Below are positions 53,572-62,772 of a stretch of 64,000 nt of DNA, in pieces. The DNA is taken from the NCBI GenBank assembly GCA_036852015.1, contig JAANDG010000378.1:1-64000 (forward strand), given 5' to 3'. The translations under genes and the position numbers were made by a program. Origin of the DNA: Pelodera strongyloides. Lineage: Eukaryota; Nematoda; Chromadorea; Rhabditida; Rhabditidae. The notes below the pieces were generated by a model. The model ran no database searches, was not told the DNA's origin, and worked only from the letters and a program-made list of their open reading frames with translations. Every line of letters starts with the position of its first letter. Position 1 is the stretch's first letter.

Positions 53572-56500
53572 CTACTCGCCATCACACTCTCTGCTGATCT
53601 CGTGCAGTCGGCGTCTCTTCGCGTAAATTTGCTCCATAAGATCAGTGACCGTAAGCTTACAACTGAAAGCAATACGTTTAGCTCAATGTCAATAAATTAC
53701 CTTTTATTGATTTATGCTATTCGATTAGTCGTCCCTGAGGCCATATTCACCATTCAATTCCCCATGGGCCATGGGTAATTCCCCGTCTTTTTCTCGGCGT
53801 GTCTCACATTAGAATGCTATTATCTGTCCCCAGGGACTAGTTACCCGAGGGAATTAGAGTGGTGAATATGGCCCCAGGAAGGGATCTTAGAAACTAACTA
53901 ATTTAAATATAAATATAAATACTCTCGACATAGGTAGCCTTATGCCATAAACACACAACTGGTAATGTCAAGCATTTGAAGCGGTATAAAGGCCGATTTT
54001 TGAAATGTAAGTTTGAAATTAAATGAATACAGATTCAAACGTAAGCTACACAACACTGAGTGACGCTTTTTTCTTCTAGCTACATAATCCGCATACAACA
54101 CACTGGAATGCAGTCGTTCCAAAATACGTTTCAAAAACCAGTTGTTATACCGCTTTAATAAGTTTTTGGGGCTACGAGAAAGGAACTTACTCTTGCGTAA
54201 TTGGACAACAAAGTGCTAGTTTTGAGCAATGACTGTGCCACTCTTTGGTCTCCTCACGACATGTGGGAGTCTTCAGCTTAGTCGACCTATAAGTAAGAGT
54301 AAGTTTTAATTTAACTTTATGGGGTTTCCATGTATGCGATTCGCACTTCCGAAAATGACAAACCGCTGTCCATGTTCAAGTCATTTTACATGCATGCCAA
54401 CTGCCTACCGTAACCCATGCGAATCGCACGTTTGACATGTTCCGAAAGTGTATCAAATCATACTATTTGAAATAGATCCGTACTATTTTGAAATAGATTT
54501 TCATCGATTTGAACATGGACAGCGGTTTCTCGTTTTGCAAGTGCGAATCGCATACATGGAAACCCCATTATGTTCCCCGTAAGTACGTAAAGGACGTGAA
54601 CCCTTTACTCTGCGGGACCTGGTTCTTATTTTCTCGCTTACCTTATTATTTTGTACTCGTCGTTTTTATCAATAAACCTTTATATAATCAAGAAGCAATA
54701 AGATAACCGAGTAAAAAAATCAATAAATATATCTAATATAAAATTCGATCAGTATCTCACAATTGTTGAAGTAATTATAGGGTTAGATATTAAAGGAAGG
54801 CAGTCACTTCAAAATCAACTTTTTTATTCGATTTTTATTAGATGCAAGCAGATTTATAAAACAATATGCAGCCCATAAAAATCCACATAAAATGGAACTC
54901 AGGGAGAGAAATCAATGAGAATGAGTTTTGATAAATGACCGACGCCGGTGCATATATGCAATTGCCAGGGGTACTTGTAGAGTGAACAGCCTGCAGTGTT
55001 ACACCTGGCGCGTGGTTTATCACTGCAGGGTATTTATTATGAAACTCTATACGGGCAATTATAAACTACGGTATATAAGTAAAAGTCATAAACAGGGATT
55101 TCTCTCCCTGAGTTCGTTTTGCCGTACTTTGGCGCTGGAATCGTCGTTTTCTTCACATACTTGAACAATTAATGAAAAGCGAATAAAAAATACGAATTTG
55201 TAGTGACTGCGATCCTTTAACAAAATGCCATTAAAAGTATGGGATGAGTGCGCAGCTGCTCGCGAAAAATTACGCTCGGTGTATATTCATTGCTTTGTAT
55301 TTCGTTTACGCATGATTTCCACGTTTCAAGAAAGACATATATTGAAGTGAAAAGTTGTTTCTTTACTCTGAACAGACATGCCGTACGCACAGTACACTAC
55401 AGTTATTTTCTGATTTTAATTTTTTTTAGTGAAACCTGTAATAAACTGTAAGCTACAAAATAAAATATGTTTTACTGATTATTTATACCTCTTCTTCCGT
55501 TTCAATTTCTCGACTTTAGTTGTGTTCTTTGCAGCAAATTGGAACTTTTTGTGTAGAGAAATGCACAAATTTTCCTGGAAAATAAACATGCAATATTATA
55601 AGAAATCATTAAACCAATCGGTAAAATCAATAAATTGGGTAAAATTAAAGAAAATCGATAATGTACCATATCAGGCTCCAGAGTCGATTCTGCCAATTGT
55701 GCTTCATCAATTCTCTGTTGAACACAGTCACGAGCTAACTAAAAGAAAACATTTTATTTAAAGCGAAATACCGGCCGGTATTTGAAACACATCGTGGACA
55801 ACTGAATTCTTATGTATTTATGCAAATCTGCTCGAATTTGGCTCGATTTTTTATGCTAATTTATGTTCATAAGCCGCATAAGAATGCTGGTTTACTCGAT
55901 GTGTTTCAAAAACCGGCCGGTATTTCGCTTTAAAGGGTCAGACCCGCGGAGAAAGAATTTTCCTAAACTCTCGTGTGCAGAAACAGGGGTATTCCAGATA
56001 TACCTCTATTTGTGAAACGCCGATTGAGCAACATGTTTTATATGCTAATCCATGCCGTGCCAAAAAAACCGAAGTAGCTTCGAAATTTGCATTGGTAAAT
56101 GAAAATGCCATTGGCTAAGGTATAGTTCACAAACCACATGCTATATCGCTTTAATTAACATAAAAAGCTTACCTCGACTCGTCTCATATGCAATGCACTA
56201 AGTTCTTCTTTTACGGCCCACAAACGCCGATGACAAGAAGAACTCAACGATTGCCTGCAAATATTAGATTTTAGATTTTGAAGGGTTACGGTACCAACAG
56301 GCACAATTAAGGCTCATTATGGTACCACAACAATGCACACTTACAGTATACTCACGAACCATTAGAGTAATATTACGGTAGTACGGAAACGTAGGACGGT
56401 AATGTTACGGTAGTACGGTAACTCCCAAAAAAAAGGATTTGAATGGAAAAGAAGCTTAGAAACTCACATCCAACTATGTTCCTGTCTCAGGCAATCTCTT

Positions 56501-57100
56501 TGCTTTTCCTCCAATTTTTCCATGCATTCTGTGTAGTCCAAACAGAATCCCTGAATTGTTTTTATTAGGGAAATTCGAGTGATTATGGAGCAAACTCACA
56601 CATGATACCATACAACTAACGTTGTGCAATTGAGGTTTTCTTAGGATTCTTGGGACCAACACCCCAAGGGCAAAGTATACAAGGTAAGATGTAAGTAGTA
56701 GCAAACCACCATATGCTAATTTTAGATCAATGATCAATATTCAACTGCTGTAAAATACAGTAGAAATATTACTAGAAGAAATGCGGGACATGTCATAAGC
56801 AAACTTTGAACTTGAACTCCCTTGATAAAGGCGCACGCTCTTGGATTGTAAAATATTTAATTATTTATTTATTTATATCATTTGTATTGTGCGTAACCTA
56901 TTGATAAATAAGTTACGCCCTCGCCTTCGGCATACTAACAAGTTCAAGAATCCGTCTAGCACTTGGTATCCAAAGGAGTTTAACATTTAATTATCCTGAA
57001 AATGCACAATATTAATCAATAAATAAATAAATATTCAAACCTGCTCCGAATTGACATATCCTAAAATAAAGCAAACTAGAGTCGCTAGCGTAGTCCGCAT
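53572..57100 (-). CDS. Secreted cysteine-rich protein, 189 aa, 7 exons
   Basis: Not recognised. Exons in transcript order: 57041-57100, 56468-56550, 56173-56254, 55667-55738, 55489-55574, 54191-54286, 53572-53662. GT/AG borders and phases agree at every junction, which makes the gene convincing despite the lack of a long frame. Exon 1 encodes a signal peptide (MRTTLATLVCFILGYVNS), so the product is probably secreted. The mature part has 12 cysteines, among them FC-LDYTEC, KQRDC, SSSC, ARDC, LALCC and ISREC, enough for six disulphides. It is helical and charged in character, with a basic stretch VEKLKRKKR near 120 that could be a cleavage site. The C-terminus ends RECDGE. It might be a nematode DUF19-like secreted protein, but I cannot confirm that. 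The start follows a trans-splice-like acceptor; an overlapping short upstream frame is present. Introns hold at least four MITEs. Confidence 0.85.
53738..53873. repeat. AGGCCATATTCACC-family MITE, copy 3, in intron 6 of the Cys-rich gene
   Basis: Inverted ends AGGCCATATTCACC and GGTGAATATGGCCCC. CCATGGG is duplicated inside (CCCATGGGCCATGGG). Confidence 0.9.
53976..54160. repeat. GCGGTATAAAGGCCG-family MITE in intron 6 of the Cys-rich gene
   Basis: Left GAAGCGGTATAAAGGCCGAT, right CAAAAACCAGTTGTTATACC-GCTTTAA. Confidence 0.8.
54318..54570. repeat. GGGGTTTCCATGTATGCG-family MITE in intron 5 of the Cys-rich gene
   Basis: Inverted ends TATGGGGTTTCCATGTATGC and GCATACATGGAAACCCCAT. The GCGATTCGCACTT / AAGTGCGAATCGC and CGCTGTCCATGTTCAA / TTGAACATGGACAGCG blocks are also inverted, a distinct subfamily. 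Confidence 0.85.
54790..55220. repeat. AGGATCGCAGTCAC-family TTAA MITE, copy 2, in intron 5 of the Cys-rich gene
   Basis: Element 54794-55216 with ends AGGAAGGCAGTCACTTC and GTAGTGACTGCGATCCT, TTAA on both sides. Confidence 0.8.
55758..55933. repeat. CCGGCCGG-family TTAA MITE in intron 3 of the Cys-rich gene
   Basis: Element 55762-55929, TTAA-AGCGAAATACCGGCCGG ... CCGGCCGGTATTTCGCT-TTAA, well preserved. Its left TTAA is 17 bases from the exon 4 acceptor. An AGGGTCAGACCC scrap follows directly (55934), sharing the TTAA. Confidence 0.92.
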
Positions 57101-57109
57101 TTCATGTAC

Positions 57110-57120
57110 CTGCAAACAAG
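57110..57120 (-). other. Probable trans-splice acceptor of the Cys-rich gene
   Basis: Minus strand TTGTTTGCAG followed by GTAC-ATG. Two start codons follow; the second (57100) opens the signal peptide frame. Confidence 0.65.
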
Positions 57121-57338
57121 AAAACTACTGTAAGTTATTATTTTATGGGGAAATTCTACACATAATAATTTATTACGCACAAATAAAATCAAAGTTTTCG
57201 AGAGAACGTCGAGCAATTTTTAAACTGGAACTAGTGGCCTACTGCTCAGGATCTCTGCGGAACATGTCATAAGCAAACCTTGAAACTGTACTGTGAACTC
57301 CCTTGAAAAAAGGTGCACGGTATTGAAGCGTACAACAA

Positions 57339-57392
57339 TTTTTTTTAAAAGAAAGCAATGTAACGTGCAGTTTGTGTTATAAATGATATTGT
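57339..57392 (-). repeat. LINE 3' tail copy
   Basis: Reverse complement of TATAACACAAACTGCACGTT and ACATTGCTTTCTTT, as at 19383-19420. Reverse orientation, with no coding part. Confidence 0.7.
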
Positions 57393-57884
57393 AAATATAC
57401 AACACATATGAACATAAAATACAAAAGAAATAAGATTCAATGTCAAGAGTGTAACTATTAAAGATAAACATACGATATGATGTACTATAAGAAAAGGAAA
57501 ATCGAAGTTTGGAATCTTTCAAGAGAATAATTTCAATATTGAAAAAAAAACGAAACAGGGCGGTCATCAAACTTAGTCATCGTAGATTTCACAATATCCT
57601 AGCATTGATTCACCCAAAAAATCGGAATGAATAAATTAATATAATAGAAATCATGAAATATAGACTTGAACATAAAATGCACAAACAATAACTCGTATTA
57701 ATCATAATTCATCATACAAACTCAAAATTGGGTACGGGTTGCAATACAACAACGTACAAAATTCACACATCGAGATCAAAGAACAGCGAGCTTGCGGGCC
57801 CGCATAATAATTTTCCATTTAGAATACTGGAATATGGACTTTTGTATGTATAAATGACCTAATACTAACATTTGCCAAGCTTTT

Positions 57885-57915
<31 letters not shown>

Positions 57916-58095
57916 ACTAGTTGAAGCATCAAATTATTTGCGGTTTTCATTTGAGTTACGCAAGAAATACCGTACGCAGAGTCGAATTTCAGGTGATTCG
58001 AGAATGGGTAAAATAATGTTTTTGAAGCGAGATTCCCCCTCTAAAGAAATGAAAGCTTATGATTAGCAGACCGCCACAGAAGTACAGGAACATTC
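57393..58095. other. Spacer with (GA)n at 57883-57910
   Basis: No gene supported. Confidence 0.45.
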
Positions 58096-58097
58096 AG

Positions 58098-58282
58098 AAG
58101 TTAAAGTGTTATAACAGCCGGTTTTTCAAACGTAGTATGAGGCTGTACTCACATTTGGTGTATGCAAATCACTGCGGAATACTGCTCGATTGTGTAGTCT
58201 AATTATATTAATTTGCATACAAAATATAGGAGTGCAGATGCTCAACATGTGTTTCAAAAACCGGCCGTTACATCGCTCTAAC
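58098..58282. repeat. GTTATAACAGCCGG-family MITE
   Basis: Left GTTAAAGTGTTATAACAGCC, right CAAAAACCGGCCGTTACATC-GCTCTAA. Confidence 0.8.
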
Positions 58283-58649
58283 GTGACACAAATACAGCAT
58301 CTGTTTACAGAAAAGCACACGTAAAAAGGGAAAACTAACCACAAAAGGGAGTTGTTTGCGAGGAAAAAAACGTATTGAAAGAAAGGAGGCAAGGGTGGTC
58401 TGAGGGCGAGAAAACTAGGCTAATTTATGTAGTTTTGACTTTGACTAGAAAGAAAATATTTTGTTGGTGTGAGGTGCGGGTCGTTATTCGTCATTGCCAA
58501 ACAAAAGGAGATATGTGTTTGCAAATTAATAACAATGCGCATCTACAGGTTAGTGCAACGCAAGGCAAACATCAATGAAAAATATAATAAACGAAAGAAA
58601 CCATATCCCACGAAGTAATGGGACCAAGTGAACCACTACATACGTGGTG
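58283..58649. other. Spacer
   Basis: No gene supported. Confidence 0.45.
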
Positions 58650-59141
58650 TTAAAGGGATAGGTTCACCTCGAATTGCACCTTTTTTTATAATTTATGTTG
58701 ATAGTATGACCTATCTATGACGGCCAAAATGCGAAAATTGCAGTAAGTTTCCTTTGCTCCCCGTAGTAGGAGAGCTTGCTCAAAAAAAGCTAAACTACCT
58801 CGAATCTATAAAACAATTGGAGTACCGCAGCCTGGTATGTGGGAAATAGCGCAGCCGGGCTGGAGACGCTAGAAAATACAGGGCCCTTTTATCATCCTCT
58901 GTCTATCACAACAATATCTGCACCTCCAGCCCTCCTGCGCTATTTCCCACATACCATGGCTGCGGTACCCCAATTGTTTTATAGATTCGGGGTAGTTTAG
59001 CTATTTTTGAGCAAGCTCTCCTACTACGGGGAGCAAAGGAAATTTACTGCAATTTTCGCATTTTGGCCGTCATAGGTCATACTCATACTATCAACATAAA
59101 TTATAAAAAAGGTGCAATTCGAGGTGAACCTATCCCTTTAA
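58650..59141. repeat. AGGGATAGGTTCACC-family TTAA palindrome, 484 bp
   Basis: Arms of about 200 bp, with ends AGGGATAGGTTCACCTCG and CGAGGTGAACCTATCCCT, TTAA at both sides (58650-58653, 59138-59141). Inner arms TTGCTCCCCGTAGTAGGAGA / TCTCCTACTACGGGGAGCAA are exact. No coding capacity. Confidence 0.92.
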
Positions 59142-59290
59142 AGCGGTATAACATCCGGTTTTTCATACATAGGTAATGTTGGACGCTATATTCTCACTTA
59201 GTGTATGCAAATGACTGCGTGAGTTTTTAGTCTAATTAAATTCATTTGCGTACAACATATGGGAATTCAGTTGTCAGACTTTAAACATGG
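59138..59290. repeat. GCGGTATAACATCCGG-family MITE sharing the TTAA
   Basis: TTAA-AGCGGTATAACATCCGG at the left. TTGGACGCTATATTCTCACT and AACATATGGGAATTCAGTTG inside. The right end is eroded. Confidence 0.75.
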
Positions 59291-59624
59291 AACTACATTA
59301 CATGTATGTCAAATAATATTTGTTAGTTTCAAGTGGGTTTTTTTTCACTTTTCGCTGCTTATTCAAATATAGACTGCGCATACAAAACAGTCGAGAAGCA
59401 ACGTTTGACGGCTCAAAAATCAAGAGATGAAACTACGATTTGCATTTTTAGTGCAATTCTATAGCATGTCCTCTGTCTACTACGTGTCTACTGTATGTAT
59501 CATTCTACTGCCGTGAAAAATTTCCTTTCCTGGTTTTTCAACTGCATATAAAAATGCTAATGTTTCGAACCATCTAGTACTACAGGCTACGGAAGTTCAT
59601 CCTTTGTTTGGATTCCATGCATAC

Positions 59625-59815
59625 CACAGGAAACGAAATAATTGCCGAAACCACAGAAAAACAGTCGTTGGCCCATCACCAAATGGTTTTTCACTGAAAA
59701 AAACCACCTGGTGACTGATTCGTGACTGGTTCGTGACTTTCTGATGAAATTTTTCGAAAACTTGACTTGGTCACGAATTGGTCACCAAATGGGCAGGCCC
59801 ACGAAAGGGGAATCG
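59625..59815. repeat. GGTCACCAAATGG-family repeat
   Basis: GGCCCATCACCAAATGG, CTGGTGACTGATTCGTGACT, GGTCACGAATTGGTCACC. Like 27590-27800. Confidence 0.65.
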
Positions 59816-60074
59816 AAATTTGCATATAATGTGAGGACGTAGTTGTCCACGCGTCCCAGCGTACGCATATTTTTCAAAACCAAATGCCAGAAAAACGAGT
59901 GGTTCAAAAGAGCATGATAGAATTTTGTACAGTTAGGAAAAATAAAGAGAAATCACATTGGAAATCAGACTTGGTAAATAAAGCGTACTATAATAAAAAG
60001 AGATATTTACGGCAGAGACTTGCGCTTTGACAAGACCACTGTACAAATATTTAAACTGATCATGATGCATTTGG

Positions 60075-60078
60075 GAAG

Positions 60079-60125
<47 letters not shown>

Positions 60126-60127
60126 AG

Positions 60128-60160
<33 letters not shown>
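60075..60160. repeat. (GA)n microsatellite
   Basis: GA run with short interruptions. More GA runs follow at 60548-60622. Confidence 0.95.
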
Positions 60161-60161
<1 letters not shown>

Positions 60162-60870
60162 GTTCGTAAAATGCTTAAAAAATTATGACCTACAGAGACA
60201 GAAGATTTTCAACAGTACACACAAAACTACATGGTCCAACTCTCCAACAGTTAACCCTAGCTCAAGTTTCCACTTTTCAGAGCGTTGAAAAGGTCCATTA
60301 GTCATCTAATTATTTACATTCCAAAGATTGAAGTCATTCGAATTTTTATCCTAATTAATCACGGATAATAAAAACATCAATATTTGTAAAGTGTAAAGTG
60401 CCAACGTAGCGTAAATCTTTGTACAAGTTTGAAATGGGTTTACAATAGGTAAAAGGTATGTATTTCTCTTTTGATCCGATAGGTTTCCATGTCAGTGAAC
60501 CTTTTAACTAGCATGTTGACAACAACAGGCTCTGACAGGAGAGATTAGTAGAGAGAGAGAGAGGAGAGAGATAAAGAGAGATATAGAGAGACAGAGAGAG
60601 AGCGAGATAGAGAGAGAGAGAGATCGCGGGCTAGAAATAATTGGGATTTAATTATACCTATAACTGTACAGACCTGGTAATACACTGGATCAGGTGATAT
60701 CGATCCATGTATTGTATTTATTTGCTGAACAGCAAGAAAACTGGTCAAAATTTGTGCAAAACATAAAAAAAAGTTCTAACAAAATCTAATAGGTTATAAA
60801 GAATACAAATTTAAAGGGAGTATGAGAAGCCACTTCGTTGTTAATTCACGTATTCTGGTATTAATATTGC
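60161..60870. other. Spacer
   Basis: No gene supported. Confidence 0.45.
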
Positions 60871-61056
60871 TTAAAGCGATATAACGGACGGTTTTTGAGA
60901 TATATGTTGGATAGCTCTATTCCCACATGTTGTATGCAAATGTAAATAATTCGACTAAATAATCGCACAGTATCGCGCAGTTATTTGCATACAAGATACG
61001 GAATACAGTACCCAAATTATTTTTCAAAAGCCGCCTGTTGTACCTCTTTAAGATTC
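60871..61056. repeat. GCGATATAACGGACGG-family MITE
   Basis: Left TTAAAGCGATATAACGGACG, right CAAAAGCCGCCTGTTGTACC-TCTTTAA. Confidence 0.8.
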
Positions 61057-61670
61057 TTTTGAAGATTAAAAGAAGTCTTCTCAGAAATAGAACAATGAAC
61101 AAAACTCCTGCCCGGGGGATAAAGTAGTAAAAGCTTTGAGGAAGCCCCATTTCCATATATTGGTAATACTATAGGGGGAAGAGGTGTGAAAAGAGCACTC
61201 CCAGGGGAGAGTAGAGAGTGGGAAGAGAATCATACTCTCCGTCTCTTGTATGGGTGAGAGAGAAGAGAAAGAGAGAGAGATAAAAGTAGAAGCCTAAGAA
61301 TTAAAAAAGTGTATTCAAACAAAGAATAATCAGTATCAGTGAACAATAAGTTTTGAATATTTGATTCTGCCACATCAACTCTTACAAGCTCTACATTTTC
61401 TCAGGGGGAGTACTATATTGAGGCATGTCCAGGGGTCCCTGTGTGTGTCACGTCTACAGGGACAATGATGTGTCAAAGAGTGTCCTCAGATGTCATAGTG
61501 TCAAAAGTAACCCCGTCCGTGTCAAGAAAGGGTACATTAGGATGTTGGCGATGGAGAAGCAACAACATAATTGCGCACTGTGAATAGGAGAAGAACATTA
61601 TCGTCATAACCGGCCGCGGCCGGTGCATTACGGCCGGTACGTTACGGCCGGTACGTTACGCTGCTGATGG
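61057..61670. other. Spacer with CCGG iterations
   Basis: At 61607-61660 the text CGGCCGGTACGTTA is iterated (CCGGCCGCGGCCGGTGCATT, ACGGCCGGTACGTTACGG), apparently multiplied from a MITE end. No gene supported. Confidence 0.45.
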
Positions 61671-61831
61671 TAGCGAAATACCGGCCGTTTTTGAAACGCA
61701 TCTCAAGCACTTACATTACATTCATATGCATTAATGCAACGTGGGGGGTCTAATTGGGGTCTAGTTTTTATTCTAATTTTTGCTCATTTGCATATGCTGC
61801 ATAAGAAACCGGCCGGTATTTCGCTTTAAGC
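61671..61831. repeat. CCGGCCGG-family MITE
   Basis: Left AGCGAAATACCGGCCGTTTT, right AAACCGGCCGGTATTTCGCT-TTAA. Confidence 0.85.
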
Positions 61832-62169
61832 GAGTAAGCGAATAGCACATCCGTCAAAACAACCCATTTGCACTGTCATCAATAAAGTGTCAAGAGCACA
61901 TGCATTTCACATTTGACTGAAGGAAAATGTGACCAAAATGGGCCATTTTGAGTCATCAACTATTTTATGGACAGTAAATGGGAGGGAAGTCAGAGAGGGA
62001 GGGAGAGAGAGAGAGAGAAGCACATGAACGATTTAGAACAGACGACGTGTTCGTTTGAGATGAATGCTGATGTCGTGCAATAAAACACATATAAATATTG
62101 TATTGTTGAAATGCCTACTAGAATCAGAGTGAATTTCAACAAGGGACGATAATCTAATACTGATCCATC

Positions 62170-62400
62170 TAACAACTGACAAAATTGGGAGGGTGCGCAG
62201 CGAAAGTCTAGCGCGAAAATTTTGCGCGGGGAAGATGGGTGCGACTGCACGAAAATTGATGCAGAACCAGAGAAAATGGTGCGATTTCGTCTTATCTTCG
62301 CCAGGTTTTCTAAGGGTGCTCGGTGCACTCGCGAGACCTGGCGAAAGTTTGGCGAAGACTGGATATTGGCGCACCCAATGTTTTTCGCCGCAACGTTGAA
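62170..62400. repeat. TTCGCG-type GC-rich dispersed repeat
   Basis: GTGCGCAGCGAAAGTCTAGC, GCGCGAAAATTTTGCGCGGG, TGGCGAAAGTTTGGCGAAGA. The reverse complement matches 25480-25690 over much of its length. Open frames are not supported as genes. Confidence 0.65.
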
Positions 62401-62741
62401 GCTTTCATATCGTGTGGCGTGAGCATGAGTATACCTTCACAGTATAGTGTCCTCCTATATAACATTATAATTAACAATATAATAATGTATTATATTTCAA
62501 CACTAATTGTAAGTGCTATGGAATGTAGTTTCTCACTACTGAAACTGGATTTAGAGGATTTTGTGCTTCGTGACGACAAAAATTACCCTTTCAACTCTGT
62601 GAAACCACAGCTCATTAGAGGGACTGAAGAGTACGAGAGAGAGGAGAGAGAGAGCAGATAGATAGAAGAAAAAGAACTGCGCTTCATATTGGCTAGGCAT
62701 GTAAATCGTATAAACTTTATTGGCTTTTGAAAGAGAGAGAG

Positions 62742-62772
<31 letters not shown>

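Noticed and set aside
55429..55761. 110-codon plus-strand frame
   Set aside because: It overlaps exons 4 and 5 of the minus-strand Cys-rich gene, which have proper splice borders and matching phases.
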